Assembly: GCA_900317565.1 (NCBI GenBank)
Contig: ONHI01000002.1
Coordinates: forward strand, 1 to 54,735
Reading direction: 5' to 3'
Length of the DNA: 54,735 nucleotides
Origin: an uncultured Eubacteriales bacterium
GTDB lineage: Bacteria > Bacillota > Clostridia > Christensenellales > Aristaeellaceae
The translations under genes and the position numbers were made by a program. The notes below the pieces were generated by a model, which searched no databases, was not told the origin of the DNA, and saw only the letters and a list, made by a program, of their open reading frames with translations. Positions 16,783 to 26,497 of the stretch are shown here, piece after piece. Each line of letters starts with the position of its first letter. The first letter of the stretch is position 1.

Positions 16783-17810
16783 TGCATACATACGATCCCC
16801 GCGGGCCCCAGTTCCTGCGGGAGGGCCGATTTGATCCCGGGGAGACGGCCTGCGAGCTGTGGTGGTCCGGGTCCGGCATCCGCACGGTGCTGGACTGCAC
16901 CCGCTTGCAGCTGGAGGCCGAGGCAGCCGAGGGGGAATTCACCCCCTGGCTGTCCGTGGTGGTGGACGGCGCGCCGGTGGCCCGCTTTCCGCTGATGGCG
17001 GGCAGGCACCGCTATGACCTGCTGGGCGGCCTGGAGAAGGGCTATCCCCACGAGGTCGCCGTGCTGCGGGACACCCAGCCCACCGACGCCGACACCGCGC
17101 CGCTGCGGCTGATCGCGATCTGCACCGACGGCGTGCCCGAGGCCCCGAAGTCCCGGGCGCGGCTGGTGGAGTTCCTGGGCGACAGCCTGACCGTGGGGGA
17201 GGGCACCGTGGGCGCGAGGAGCGCCATGGAGTGGCGCATGGCATGGATCTCCAACCAGTTCGCCTTCCCGGCGCTGACGGCGCAGCTGCTGGACGCCGAA
17301 AAGCGGGTGGTCGCGCTGGGCGGCTGGGGCGCGTACATGTCCTTCGACGCCGACTCGGAGCACACCATCGGGAAGATCTACGACAGGCTGTGCGCCGTGG
17401 TCCCCGCCGGCGACATCCCCTATGACTTCTCCGCCCAGCGCCCGGCGGACGCCGTGGTCATCAACCTGGGCACCAACGACGCCTCCGCGCTGGACAAGCT
17501 GGCGGCCGAGGGCCGTACCGGGGGCATGGCCGAGCTCGAGGACAGCGCCGTGGCGCTGATGGAGCTGGTGCGGCTGCGCAACCCCGGGGCCGTGATCCTG
17601 TGGGCCTACGGGCTGTGCGGCGGTGCGATGCACGAGCCGCTGCGCCGCGCCGTGGAGCGGCGCAGGGCGGCGGGCGACGCCGATACCCACTACCTCGCTC
17701 TGGACGATTGCGCCGGCGACCTGGGCAGCCGCAGCCATCCCGGCCGCGCCGCCCACGCGCGCGCCGCGGCGCAGATCGCCGAAGCGCTGGAAAAACTGAA
17801 AGGGAAGTAA
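16782..17810 (+). CDS. SGNH/GDSL esterase, carbohydrate esterase family 2-like
   Basis: 342 aa. An N-terminal beta-rich domain (about 1-125) precedes an SGNH hydrolase domain: FLGDSLTVGEG with nucleophile Ser135, GTND at 230-233 and a C-terminal HP block (GSRSHPGRAAH). The usual Asp of the DxxH block is replaced by Ser, which fits the Ser-His dyad of CE2 enzymes. CE2 members deacetylate xylan or glucomannan oligosaccharides. No signal peptide. The start ATG overlaps the previous stop (TGATG), so it is coupled to the galactosidase. Confidence 0.85.
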   Translation: MHTYDPRGPQFLREGRFDPGETACELWWSGSGIRTVLDCTRLQLEAEAAEGEFTPWLSVVVDGAPVARFPLMAGRHRYDLLGGLEKGYPHEVAVLRDTQPTDADTAPLRLIAICTDGVPEAPKSRARLVEFLGDSLTVGEGTVGARSAMEWRMAWISNQFAFPALTAQLLDAEKRVVALGGWGAYMSFDADSEHTIGKIYDRLCAVVPAGDIPYDFSAQRPADAVVINLGTNDASALDKLAAEGRTGGMAELEDSAVALMELVRLRNPGAVILWAYGLCGGAMHEPLRRAVERRRAAGDADTHYLALDDCAGDLGSRSHPGRAAHARAAAQIAEALEKLKGK

Positions 17811-17816
17811 CAAGTC

Positions 17817-19274
17817 ATGCTGAGAGCTGCTGCGGTTTTTTCGGATCACATGGTATTGCAGCGGGAGCGGCCCATCGTCGTGTTCGGCGAGGCGGACGCG
17901 CCCGTGACGGCGGTCATGGGCGACGCCCGGGCCCAGGCAGAGCCCCAGGCGGGCCGTTTCAGGCTCACCCTGCCGGCGCTGCCCGCCGGCGGCCCGCATA
18001 CGCTGATGCTGGAGTGCGGCGGCGAGCGCGCGACGTTCACCGATGTCATGGTGGGCGAGGTCTGGCTGTGCGGCGGCCAGTCCAACATGGAATTCACGCT
18101 GATCACCGGCAAGGACGGCGCGGCGGAGGCCGCGAGCGCCGGGGACGACATGCTGCGCTTCTATACCGTCAACGAGGAGGCGGACGTCGACGAAGCCATG
18201 CTGTACCGGGAGCGCGCAACCTGCTGGAAGGCGCTGCGGCCCGGGACCTGCGGCGACGTGAGCGCCGTGGCCTACTATGCCGGACGGCGGCTGCGGGAGC
18301 AGCTGGGCGTGCCCGTGGGCATGCTGATCTGCTGCGTGGGCGGCACCGAGATATCCAACTGGATCAGCCGCGAGGCGCTGCTGGACCTGCCGGAGGGCCG
18401 CGCGGAGCTGGAGGCCTTTGAAAAGAGCATCGAGGGCATCGACGACGACGCCTTCCAGCGGGCGAGCGACGCCTACGCGGCCCGGGTGGACGCCTGGTGC
18501 GCCATCTCCGACGCCATGCGCCGGGAGGATGCGAACGTGAAGGCGGACGCCATCGTCGCCAGGGCGGGAGACTTCCCCTGGCCGCCGCCCACCGGCCCCG
18601 GCATGATGCGCCGCCCGGGCAACCTGTGGCGCACCATGACCAGCCGCATCATCCCCTACGGCGCGAAGGGCCTGCTCTGGTACCAGGGCGAGAGCGATTC
18701 CGGCAAGGCCGCGGCCTATCCGGCGCTGTTCGCCGCCATGATCGGCCAGTGGCGCAGGGGCTTTGAGAACGACGGCCTGTTCGTGGTGGCGGCGCAGCTG
18801 CCCAACTACGGCGCGGACCCGGCCCAGGAGGACTGGCCCGCCATCCGCGAAGCCCAGCAGAGGGTTTGCGACTCGGTGCCGGGGTGCGCCCTGGCCTGCC
18901 TGCTGGACTGCGGCGAGACGGGGGACATCCATCCCTGGGACAAGCGCGCGCCCGGGCGGCGCATGGCCGACCTGGCGCTGAGGCACGCCTACGGCAGGGC
19001 GGACATCCCCGCCGACGCGCCCAGGCTCAGCGGGGTCGAGCGCATCCACGGCGGCGCGCGCCTGCGCTTCACCCGGCCGCTGGCGGAGCTGAGGGGCGAG
19101 GGCCGCAGCCTGCTGGCCGACGGCGCGATCGCCGCGGCGCGGGTGGAGGACGGCGCGCTGGTGATCGAAGCGGACCGCCTGAGGCGCGTCAGCTACGCCC
19201 GGGAGAACGACCCGGAGGCCTGCCTGTTCGCGCAGGGCGGCCTGCCGGTGTTCCCCTTTGACATCGAATTGTGA
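17817..19274 (+). CDS. Sialate O-acetylesterase-family protein
   Basis: 485-aa SGNH-type esterase. The nucleophile block WLCGGQSNMEF has Ser89, and KGLLWYQGESDSG and the later GDIHPWDK give the His block. The N-terminus (FSDHMVLQRERPIVVFG) is the family's usual strand. The annotation name reflects 9-O-acetyl-sialic acid esterases, but many members act on acetylated plant glycans, and next to GH36/GH43/CE2 that is more likely. It follows the CE2 gene by 6 nt; the SD is modest (AGGGAAG). No signal peptide. Confidence 0.88.
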   Translation: MLRAAAVFSDHMVLQRERPIVVFGEADAPVTAVMGDARAQAEPQAGRFRLTLPALPAGGPHTLMLECGGERATFTDVMVGEVWLCGGQSNMEFTLITGKDGAAEAASAGDDMLRFYTVNEEADVDEAMLYRERATCWKALRPGTCGDVSAVAYYAGRRLREQLGVPVGMLICCVGGTEISNWISREALLDLPEGRAELEAFEKSIEGIDDDAFQRASDAYAARVDAWCAISDAMRREDANVKADAIVARAGDFPWPPPTGPGMMRRPGNLWRTMTSRIIPYGAKGLLWYQGESDSGKAAAYPALFAAMIGQWRRGFENDGLFVVAAQLPNYGADPAQEDWPAIREAQQRVCDSVPGCALACLLDCGETGDIHPWDKRAPGRRMADLALRHAYGRADIPADAPRLSGVERIHGGARLRFTRPLAELRGEGRSLLADGAIAAARVEDGALVIEADRLRRVSYARENDPEACLFAQGGLPVFPFDIEL

Positions 19275-19288
19275 AGGAGCATGAATCC

Positions 19289-20968
19289 ATGAACATTGAA
19301 GCCCAGTATCGCCGCTGGCTGGAGCGGGCGGACGCCTCCCTGCGGGAGGAGCTGCTGGCGATGGGGAAGGACCCCGCCGCCATGGAGGACGCCTTTTACC
19401 GGGAGCTGGCCTTCGGCACCGGCGGCCTGAGGGGCGTGATCGGCGCGGGCACCAACCGCATGAACCTGCACACCGTGGCGAAGGCCTCCCAGGGCCTGGC
19501 CAACTATGTGCTGGCCCGCTTCCCGGCGGAGCGCCGCCGCATCGCGGTGAGCTACGATTCACGGATACTTTCCGATGCATTCGCCCGGGTGGCCGCGGGG
19601 GTCTTCGCCGCCAACGGCATCGCGGCCATGGTCTATCCCCAACTGATGCCCACGCCCTGCCTGTCCTACGCCGTGCGGGCGCTGGACTGCGCCGCGGGCG
19701 TGATGGTCACGGCCTCCCACAACCCGGCGAAGTACAACGGCTACAAGGTCTACGGCCCGGACGGCTGCCAGATCACCACCGAGGCCGCCGCGGACATACT
19801 GGCCGAGATCGACCGGCTGGACGTGTTCGACGGCCCCCGGCGCATGGACTTCGACGCGGGCCTGGCCTCCGGCGCGATCCGCTGGATCGGCGAGGCGGTG
19901 TACACCGACTTCGTGGAGGCGGTCAAGGGCCAGTCCCTGCTGGGAGACGAGCCGGTGGATAAAAGCGTGGCCATCGTGTATTCCCCGCTGAACGGCACGG
20001 GCCTGAAGCCGGTGCTGCGCACGCTGCGGGAGAGCGGCTATACCAACGTGACCGTGGTGAAGGAGCAGGAGCAGCCCGACGGCCGCTTTCCCACCTGCCC
20101 CTATCCCAACCCGGAGATCCGGGAGGCCATGCAGCTGGGCCTGGAGTACGCCCAGCGTCTGGACGCCGAGCTGCTGCTGGCCACGGACCCGGACTGCGAC
20201 CGCTGCGGCATCGCCGTGCGGGACCCCGCAGGGGGCTACAGGCTGCTGACTGGCAACGAGACGGGCATGCTGCTGCTGGACTATATCTGCCGGCGGCGCA
20301 TCGCGCTGGACGCCATGCCGGATCGGCCCGTGCTGGTCAAGACCATCGTCACCACCGACATGGCCGAGTGCATCGCCCGGAAGTACGGCGTTGAGACGGT
20401 GAACGTGCTGACGGGCTTCAAGTACATCGGCGAGACCATCGGCCGCCTGGAGGCCGAGGGCCGCGCGGACCGCTACATCTTCGGCTTCGAGGAGAGCTAC
20501 GGCTATCTCAGCGGCAGCTATGTGCGGGACAAGGACGCCGTGGACGCCGCCTTCCTGATCTGCGAGATGTTCGCCTGGTACAAGGGGCAGGGCGTCGGGC
20601 TGCTGGAGCGCCTGGAGGCGCTGTACGCCGAGTTCGGCTACTGCCTGAACACGCTCCACTCCTACGCCTTCGAGGGCTCCGCGGGCTTTGACAGGATGCA
20701 GGCGATCATGGCCGCCTTCCGCGCCGGCGTCGACGCGCTGGGCGGCAGGAAGGTGGAGAAGCTGCTGGACTACGCGCCCGGGCTGGACGGCCTGCCCAAA
20801 TCCGACGTGCTGAAGTTCGTGACGGACGGCGCGTCCGTGGTGGTGCGCCCCTCCGGCACGGAGCCCAAGCTGAAGGTCTATGCGTCCATCGTCGCGCCGG
20901 ACCGCGCCGCCGCCGAGGCCGCCGAGAAGGCGCTGATGGCGGACGTGGAGCACGTCATGGGCATCTGA
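19289..20968 (+). CDS. pgcA: Phosphoglucomutase / phosphomannomutase family
   Basis: 559-aa alpha-D-phosphohexomutase interconverting hexose 1- and 6-phosphates. The catalytic phosphoserine is Ser143 in TASHNPAKYNGYKVYG. The metal loop is DPDCDRCG near 300, the sugar loop GFEESYGYL, and the phosphate loop RPSGTEPKLKVY near the end. FGTGGLRGVIGAG is typical of this subfamily. AAGGAG is 9 nt from ATG 19289; a GTG 18 nt upstream overlaps the SD and is less likely. As last gene of the glycan operon it could feed galactose- or glucose-1-P into glycolysis. Confidence 0.95.
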   Translation: MNIEAQYRRWLERADASLREELLAMGKDPAAMEDAFYRELAFGTGGLRGVIGAGTNRMNLHTVAKASQGLANYVLARFPAERRRIAVSYDSRILSDAFARVAAGVFAANGIAAMVYPQLMPTPCLSYAVRALDCAAGVMVTASHNPAKYNGYKVYGPDGCQITTEAAADILAEIDRLDVFDGPRRMDFDAGLASGAIRWIGEAVYTDFVEAVKGQSLLGDEPVDKSVAIVYSPLNGTGLKPVLRTLRESGYTNVTVVKEQEQPDGRFPTCPYPNPEIREAMQLGLEYAQRLDAELLLATDPDCDRCGIAVRDPAGGYRLLTGNETGMLLLDYICRRRIALDAMPDRPVLVKTIVTTDMAECIARKYGVETVNVLTGFKYIGETIGRLEAEGRADRYIFGFEESYGYLSGSYVRDKDAVDAAFLICEMFAWYKGQGVGLLERLEALYAEFGYCLNTLHSYAFEGSAGFDRMQAIMAAFRAGVDALGGRKVEKLLDYAPGLDGLPKSDVLKFVTDGASVVVRPSGTEPKLKVYASIVAPDRAAAEAAEKALMADVEHVMGI

Positions 20969-20991
20969 AAACAACATCAACGGAGGCAAAC

Positions 20992-21792
20992 ATGCCCTAT
21001 ATCTACGAAACCCACATGCACACCTGCCAGGCCAGCGCCTGCGGCGCGTCCACCGGCGCGGAGCAGGCCCGCTTCTACAGGGAGCAGGGCTATACCGGCA
21101 TCATCATCACCGACCACTTCACCGGCGGCAACACCGCCGTGCCCGTGGACCTGCCCTGGAACGAGCGCATCGACCGCTTCTGCTCCGGCTACGAGGACGC
21201 GCTGGCCGAGGGCCAGAGGATCGGGCTGGACGTGTTCTTCGGCTGGGAGCAGAACTACGACGGCGACGAATACCTGATCTACGGGCCGGACAAGGCGTGG
21301 CTCAAGGCCCACCCGGACATCGAGCACTGGAACCGCCGCCGCCAGCTGGAGGAGGTCCACAGGGCCGGAGGCGCGGTGATACAGGCCCATCCCTTCCGGG
21401 ACCGGGACTATATCAAGTACATACTGCTGGGCAGGAAGTATTGCGACGGCATCGAGGTCGCCAACATGGGCAATCATCCCTATTGCGACGCCTGCGCGAC
21501 GCAGTACGCCCGGGAATACGGCTTTCTGACCACCGCCGGCTCGGACAACCACAACTGGCGGAACGTCAATCCGGCGAAGCTGATGGGCGTGGCGCTGGAG
21601 GAGCGGCTGACGTCGGTGATGGACTACGCCAAGCTGATCCTGTCGCGGGGGCCCATCCGCCCGGTCATCCCCGAGGGCTGGCTGGACGTGGACCCGGAAC
21701 AGGCCCCGCGGCTTTTGACCTACTGGATCGACGAGGACGACCCCGACATGCGCCGCATCCCCACCAACCGGGATTTCATGCCCGGGCGGTAG
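20992..21792 (+). CDS. PHP-domain phosphoesterase
   Basis: 266 aa with the four PHP metal motifs in order: YETHMHT (residues 5-11), ITDHF, IQAHPFRD and TAGSDNHN. PHP proteins of this size are metal-dependent phosphoesterases, such as histidinol phosphatase or nucleotide 3',5'-hydrolases. The exact substrate cannot be told. GGAGG lies ahead of ATG 20992. It follows the mutase by 23 nt, so it may share that transcript. Confidence 0.88.
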   Translation: MPYIYETHMHTCQASACGASTGAEQARFYREQGYTGIIITDHFTGGNTAVPVDLPWNERIDRFCSGYEDALAEGQRIGLDVFFGWEQNYDGDEYLIYGPDKAWLKAHPDIEHWNRRRQLEEVHRAGGAVIQAHPFRDRDYIKYILLGRKYCDGIEVANMGNHPYCDACATQYAREYGFLTTAGSDNHNWRNVNPAKLMGVALEERLTSVMDYAKLILSRGPIRPVIPEGWLDVDPEQAPRLLTYWIDEDDPDMRRIPTNRDFMPGR

Positions 21793-21831
21793 AGGCGGGA
21801 GAAAATAATTCTGGAAAACCCGACGCGCGTG

Positions 21832-21840
21832 TGCTATAAT
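21832..21840 (+). promoter_or_regulatory. Extended -10 promoter
   Basis: TGCTATAAT (21832-21840) matches the TGnTATAAT extended -10. No good -35 box is seen at the usual distance. It drives the kinase-like gene at 21873. Confidence 0.6.
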
Positions 21841-21872
21841 CATACATATCCATACCATCTGGAGGCGAGAGC

Positions 21873-22469
21873 ATGAGCTGTATCATCACCATCAGCCGCG
21901 AATACGGCGCGGGCGGGCATTCCATCGCCAGCCGCGTGGCCCGGGAGCTGGGCATAGAGGTCTACGACAAGGACATCATCCGCAACACCGTGCGGGACAG
22001 CGGCCTGGACGCCGGCGTGGTGGAGCGCGAGGAGGAGGAGATCTCCCGGGCTGACGCCATCTGGCGCTGGATCACCCCCGCCGCCTACACCGACCGCCGC
22101 GAGGCCATCCACGAGATCGAGCGCAAGGTCATACTGATGCTGGCCAGCAAGGGCCCCTGCGTGATCATCGGGCGTTGCGCGGACGTGATACTGAACGAGG
22201 CCAACGTGGACAGCCTGAACGTGTTCATCTATGCCGACGTGCTGCACCGGGCTGCCCGCGTGAGCGAGCTGATCGACAGCAAGAACCCCGGCGAGATCCA
22301 GAAGGCCATGAAGCGCCACGACGCCGCCCGCCACAGCTATTACCAGCAGTTCACCGGCAAGCGCTGGGGCGACTTCCAGAACTACAACCTGGCGCTGGAC
22401 AGCGGCATGCTGGGCTACGACACCTGCGTGAAGCTGATCTGCGAGGCCGCCCAGGCCATCAAGGCATGA
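21873..22469 (+). CDS. Cytidylate kinase-like family protein
   Basis: 198 aa, of the P-loop family related to CMP kinase (Cytidylate_kin2). The N-terminal TISREYGAGGHSIASRVA is the family's modified nucleotide-binding loop. VIIGRCADVIL and a late YNLALDSGMLGYDTCVKLI are also diagnostic. The biological substrate is not established for this family; it is not the essential Cmk. GGAGG precedes ATG 21873, and it is separated by 13 nt from the next gene. Confidence 0.88.
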   Translation: MSCIITISREYGAGGHSIASRVARELGIEVYDKDIIRNTVRDSGLDAGVVEREEEEISRADAIWRWITPAAYTDRREAIHEIERKVILMLASKGPCVIIGRCADVILNEANVDSLNVFIYADVLHRAARVSELIDSKNPGEIQKAMKRHDAARHSYYQQFTGKRWGDFQNYNLALDSGMLGYDTCVKLICEAAQAIKA

Positions 22470-22482
22470 CGGAGGCGCGCGC

Positions 22483-23217
22483 ATGAAGCTTTTGATCGTG
22501 CGCCACTGCGAGCCGGATTACGTGCTGGACTCCCTGACCGAAAAGGGCTGGCGGGAGTCGGAGCTGCTGGCGGACAGGCTGTGCGCCTTGCCCATCGACG
22601 ATTTCTATGTCTCCCCGCTGGGCCGCGCCCAGGACACCGTGCGGCCCACGCTGACGCGACTGGGCAAGCAGGCGGAGACGCTGCCCTGGCTGGAGGAGTT
22701 CCGGGGCACCATCATCGACCCCAAGACCGCCCGCAGGAGCTACGCCTGGGACCTCACGCCCCAATACTGGACCAAATGCCCGGAGCTCTGGGACCAGGAG
22801 GCCTGGCGCACCAACGCGCTGGTGGCCACCGGCAATTCCGGCGCGATATTCGACGAGACCGCCGCGGGGATGGACGCGCTGCTGGCGCGCTACGGCTATA
22901 CCCGTGAGGATTGCCTCTATCGCACGGAGAAGAACTCCGACGCCACGATCTGCCTGGTCTGCCACTTCGGCGTGGCGATGGCCATGCTGTCCCACCTGCT
23001 GCGGCTGCCCTTCTATCCGCTGCTGCACGGGCTGATCCTGGCGCCCTCCTCCGTGACGACGCTGTTTACCGAGGAGCGCGTGCCGGGCGAGGTCTGGTTC
23101 CGCTGCGCGGCGCTGGGGGACACCTCTCACCTGTACGCCGGGGGAGAGCCCATCTCCCACTACGGCCGCTACCGGGAGCACTTCGGCGTGGACGATGGCA
23201 TGGGTTCGAAGGAATGA
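22483..23217 (+). CDS. Histidine phosphatase (phosphoglycerate mutase-like)
   Basis: 244-aa histidine phosphatase superfamily member. The phosphate loop reads VRHCEP, the RHG motif with Cys in place of Gly. The catalytic His is His9, YVSPLGRAQDT supplies the second Arg, and LVCHFGVAM the second His. The long middle segment (about 90-150) is more like a metabolite phosphatase than a mutase. The substrate is unknown. GGAGG upstream; co-transcribed with the cytidylate kinase-like gene. Confidence 0.85.
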   Translation: MKLLIVRHCEPDYVLDSLTEKGWRESELLADRLCALPIDDFYVSPLGRAQDTVRPTLTRLGKQAETLPWLEEFRGTIIDPKTARRSYAWDLTPQYWTKCPELWDQEAWRTNALVATGNSGAIFDETAAGMDALLARYGYTREDCLYRTEKNSDATICLVCHFGVAMAMLSHLLRLPFYPLLHGLILAPSSVTTLFTEERVPGEVWFRCAALGDTSHLYAGGEPISHYGRYREHFGVDDGMGSKE

Positions 23218-23223
23218 CATCAT

Positions 23224-23271
23224 AAAAACAGTGCTGGGACGGCGCGAAAGCGCCGTTCCAGCACTGTTTTT
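23224..23271. terminator. Bidirectional terminator
   Basis: A 22-bp stem with one mismatch around a GAAA loop, with A5 and T5 ends (AAAAACAGTGCTGG / CCAGCACTGTTTTT). It serves the histidine phosphatase (+) and miaA (-). Confidence 0.93.
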
Positions 23272-24166
23272 ATTTTGAAAGGAACCTGTCGATCTCCCCG
23301 CAGGCCTGGGCGAAGGGATCGCCGGTCATGTCCAGCCAGACGATGTTCCCGTCCCGCCGGAACCAGGTCATCTGCCGCTTGGCGAACTTCTTGATGGCGT
23401 TGCCCAGCTGCTCCACCATGTCCGCCTTCAGGGGGATCTCGCCGGTCAGGTACTGGGCGATGAAGCGGTACTCCAGGCCCAGCTTCATCAAAAATTCCAG
23501 GCTCACGCCCGCGTCCATCAGGCCCTTGACCTCCTCGATCATGCCCGCGTCCAGGCGGCGCTCCAGGCGCTCGTCGATGCGCCGCTTCAGCGTCTCCCGG
23601 TCCCAGGTGACGCCCAGCTTCAGGCAGTCGTACCGCGGCTGGCTGTGGGGCACGTGGTCGTCCCCGGCGTGCAGCTTTTCCAGCAGCCGCATCACCCGGT
23701 TGCGGTTCTTCGGCTCCACGTCCGTGTCGGGCACGGCCTGCAGCAGCATCCGGTACAGCTCCGGCGTCTCAAAGGTCTCCAGGTAATCCCGGTATTCCAG
23801 GTCCGGCGGGTTGTCGCTCATGACGTAGCCCTCGGTGACGGAGGCCACGTACAGGCCCGTGCCGCCCACCAGGAAGGGCGGCCTGCCCCGGGCAATGATG
23901 CCGTCGATGGCCGCGTAGGCCAGGCGCTGGAAATCGTGCATCGAGAAGAAAGCCCCGGGCTCGCACACGTCGATCAGGTGGTGGGGCACGCCCCGCATCT
24001 CCTCCGGGGTGATCTTGCCGCTGCCCAGGTCCAGGCCGCGGAACACCTGGCGCGAGTCGGCGGAGACGATCTCCCCGCCGTAGCGCTCCGCCAGCCGCAC
24101 GCCCAGCCCGCTCTTGCCGGAGGCGTTCGTGCCCAGCACGACGATCAATTTAGGGAAAGTGGACAT
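23270..24166 (-). CDS. miaA: tRNA dimethylallyltransferase MiaA
   Basis: Adds the isopentenyl group to A37 of tRNAs reading UNN codons. 298 aa. P-loop GTNASGKS (12-19), the substrate blocks SADSRQVFRGLDLGSGK and FLVGGTGLYVASV, and C-terminal FAKRQMTWFRR are all diagnostic. AAGGAGG precedes ATG 24166. Homologues often sit with mutL/hfq, but here it stands alone, upstream of a long palindromic element. Confidence 0.97.
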   Translation of the reverse strand: MSTFPKLIVVLGTNASGKSGLGVRLAERYGGEIVSADSRQVFRGLDLGSGKITPEEMRGVPHHLIDVCEPGAFFSMHDFQRLAYAAIDGIIARGRPPFLVGGTGLYVASVTEGYVMSDNPPDLEYRDYLETFETPELYRMLLQAVPDTDVEPKNRNRVMRLLEKLHAGDDHVPHSQPRYDCLKLGVTWDRETLKRRIDERLERRLDAGMIEEVKGLMDAGVSLEFLMKLGLEYRFIAQYLTGEIPLKADMVEQLGNAIKKFAKRQMTWFRRDGNIVWLDMTGDPFAQACGEIDRFLSK

Positions 24167-24203
24167 GGCGGCCCTCCTTGGGAATATTGGTTTTGGAAGT
24201 CAC

Positions 24204-24306
24204 GGATTGCCACGTCGGCCCGGCTGCGCCGGGCCTCCTCGCAATGACAGCCTTCATACCGATGTCGTCAGATGTCATTGCGAGGAGCGAAGCGACGTGG
24301 CAATCC
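24204..24306. repeat. Long imperfect inverted repeat, GGATTGCC...GGCAATCC type
   Basis: Outer arms GGATTGCCACGTCG (24204-24217) and CGACGTGGCAATCC (24293-24306) are perfect complements. Inner arms TCCTCGCAATGACA (24236-24249) and TGTCATTGCGAGGA (24273-24286) are too. A small palindrome, GCCCGGCTGCGCCGGGC, sits in the left half. It belongs to the widely scattered CATTGCGAGGAGCGAAG-type intergenic palindromes of bacteria. It lies between glnN (ends 24324) and miaA. Confidence 0.85.
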
Positions 24307-24323
24307 GGTCCCCCGCCACATTA

Positions 24324-26411
24324 TTATTTTACGCTGAACAGCATATCCGTATAGCTGGGATAGGGCCACTGGTCGTCGGGGGTCATGGCCTCGCAGGCGT
24401 CGCAGGCCTTGCGCAGCGCGTCCATCGCGCCGATCACGTCGTCCTTGTAGCGCATGGCGCGCTCCAGCGTGTCCTCGGCGGCGTCGGCGTGGTGCATGGC
24501 CTCGCCCAGCGTGCTGCATATCGCGTAGATCTCGTCGGTCAGGCGGCTGATCTCCCGGCAGCGGGCCTTCTCATAGCCGCAGGCCACGCCCGCGACCTCG
24601 GACTTCACCTTCGCATTTTCGCACAGCTTGGCGGAGAAGCCGGACACGGCGGGCAGTATGTTGCGGCTGACCATGTCCATCATGGTCTGGGCCTCGATGT
24701 GGATGATCTTGATGTAGTTCTCCAGCAGTATCTCGTACCGGGAGCGCAGCTCCGCGGCGCTGAACACGTGGTGCTGCTCGAACAGGGCCACGTTCTTGTC
24801 GTCCAGCAGGTGGGCCAGGGCCTCAGGCGTGCTGGGCAGGTTCATCAGCCCGCGGCGCACGGCCTCCTGGGGCCAGTGGTTGTCATAGCCGTTGCCGTTG
24901 AACAGTATGCGCTTGTGGGCCTTGATGGTGTCGCGGATCAGGTCGTGCAGCGCCTGGGTGAAGTCCTCCGCGCCCTCCAGCTGGTCCGCGAACTGCCGCA
25001 GGCTCTCCGCCACGGCGGTGTTGATCACGATGTTCGGCTTGGCGATGGAGGCGCTGGAGCCGGGCATGCGGAATTCAAACTTGTTGCCGGTGAAGGCGAA
25101 GGGGGAGGTGCGGTTGCGGTCCGTGGCGTCCTTGGGGAAGCGGGGCAGCACGTCCACGCCGATCTTCATCTGCTCCCGGTCGCGCCCGCCGTAGGAGGAT
25201 TCGCTCTCGATGGCCTCCAGCACCTCGGTCAGCTCGTCGCCCAGGAACATCGACACCACCGCGGGCGGGGCCTCGTTCATGCCCAGGCGGTGGTCGTTGC
25301 CCGCCGTGGCCACGGAGATGCGCAGCAGGTCCTGGTAATCGTCCACTGCCTTGATGACCGCGCACAAAAACAGCAGGAACTGGGCGTTCTCAAAGGGCGT
25401 GGTGCCCGGGTCCAGCAGGTTCACGCCGGTGCTGGTGGCGATGGACCAGTTGTTGTGCTTGCCGCTGCCGTTCACGCCCTCGAAGGGCTTTTCGTGCAGC
25501 AGGCACACCATGCCGTGGCGGTGGGCCACCTTCTGCATCAGCTCCATGGTCAGCTGGTTGTGGTCCACGGAGATGTTCACGGAGGTGAATATGGGGGCCA
25601 GCTCGTGCTGGGCGGGGGCGGCCTCGTTGTGCTCGGTCTTGGCCAGTATGCCCAGCTGCCACAGCTCGTCGTTCAGCTCCTTCATGAAGGCCTGCACCCG
25701 GGGCTTGATGACGCCGAAATAGTGGTCGTCCAGCTCCTGGCCCTTGGGCGGCCTTGCGCCCAGCAGCGTGCGGCCGGTCATCATAAGGTCCTCCCGGGCG
25801 TCCACCACGCTCTGGTCCACCAGGAAGTATTCCTGCTCGGAGCCGACGGTGACCACCGGGGTGATGTTTTCATGGCCGAACAGCTTCAGCACCCGCACGG
25901 CCTGGCGGTTGATGGCCTCCATGCTGCGCAGCAGCGGTGTCTTCATGTCCAGCGCCTCGCCGCCGTAGCTGCAAAACGCGGTGGGGATGTACAGCACGCT
26001 GTCCTTGATGAAGGCGAAGGAGGTGGGGTCCCAGGCGGTGTAGCCCCGGGCCTCGAAGGTGGAGCGCAGCCCGCCGGAGGGGAACGAGGAGGCGTCGGAT
26101 TCGCCGCGCACCAGCTCCTTGCCGGAGAATTCCATGATCACGCCGCTGTCGCCGCTGGGGCTGATGAAGCTGTCGTGCTTCTCGGCGGTGATGCCGGTCA
26201 TCGGCTGGAACCAGTGGGTGAAGTGGGTCGCCCCCTGCTCGATCGCCCAGTCCTTCATGGCGTTGGCCACGATGTTGGCGACGGAGAGGTCCAGCCGCTT
26301 GCCCTCGTCGATGCAGCGCAGCATTTCCTTGTACGTGTCCTTGGGCAGCCGCTGGCGCATGGCGTTCCGGTTGAATACCTTGGCGGCGAAGCGATTTGCG
26401 ACATCGTTCAT
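24324..26411 (-). CDS. glnN: Type III glutamine synthetase
   Basis: 695-aa GSIII, the large dodecameric glutamine synthetase of Bacteroidetes and some Firmicutes; it makes glutamine from glutamate, ammonia and ATP. GSIII signatures include [61 protein letters not shown] and [23 protein letters not shown] 26411 is 8 nt downstream of GGAG; an upstream GTG (26420) overlaps the SD. Expressed alone from the promoter at 26498-26526. No glutamine riboswitch is recognisable in the leader. Confidence 0.97.
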   Translation of the reverse strand: MNDVANRFAAKVFNRNAMRQRLPKDTYKEMLRCIDEGKRLDLSVANIVANAMKDWAIEQGATHFTHWFQPMTGITAEKHDSFISPSGDSGVIMEFSGKELVRGESDASSFPSGGLRSTFEARGYTAWDPTSFAFIKDSVLYIPTAFCSYGGEALDMKTPLLRSMEAINRQAVRVLKLFGHENITPVVTVGSEQEYFLVDQSVVDAREDLMMTGRTLLGARPPKGQELDDHYFGVIKPRVQAFMKELNDELWQLGILAKTEHNEAAPAQHELAPIFTSVNISVDHNQLTMELMQKVAHRHGMVCLLHEKPFEGVNGSGKHNNWSIATSTGVNLLDPGTTPFENAQFLLFLCAVIKAVDDYQDLLRISVATAGNDHRLGMNEAPPAVVSMFLGDELTEVLEAIESESSYGGRDREQMKIGVDVLPRFPKDATDRNRTSPFAFTGNKFEFRMPGSSASIAKPNIVINTAVAESLRQFADQLEGAEDFTQALHDLIRDTIKAHKRILFNGNGYDNHWPQEAVRRGLMNLPSTPEALAHLLDDKNVALFEQHHVFSAAELRSRYEILLENYIKIIHIEAQTMMDMVSRNILPAVSGFSAKLCENAKVKSEVAGVACGYEKARCREISRLTDEIYAICSTLGEAMHHADAAEDTLERAMRYKDDVIGAMDALRKACDACEAMTPDDQWPYPSYTDMLFSVK

Positions 26412-26497
26412 GGGCGTCACTCCTTTGGCTCAGTGGAGAATCGGACGTGGAAGGCGGGAGGCGCGCCCCTGCCCCGCACGGCCGGTTATTTGAATGT

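Noticed and set aside
19271-19288. GTG 19271 as the mutase start
   Set aside because: It would put the SD (AAGGAG) inside the coding sequence; ATG 19289 is correctly spaced.
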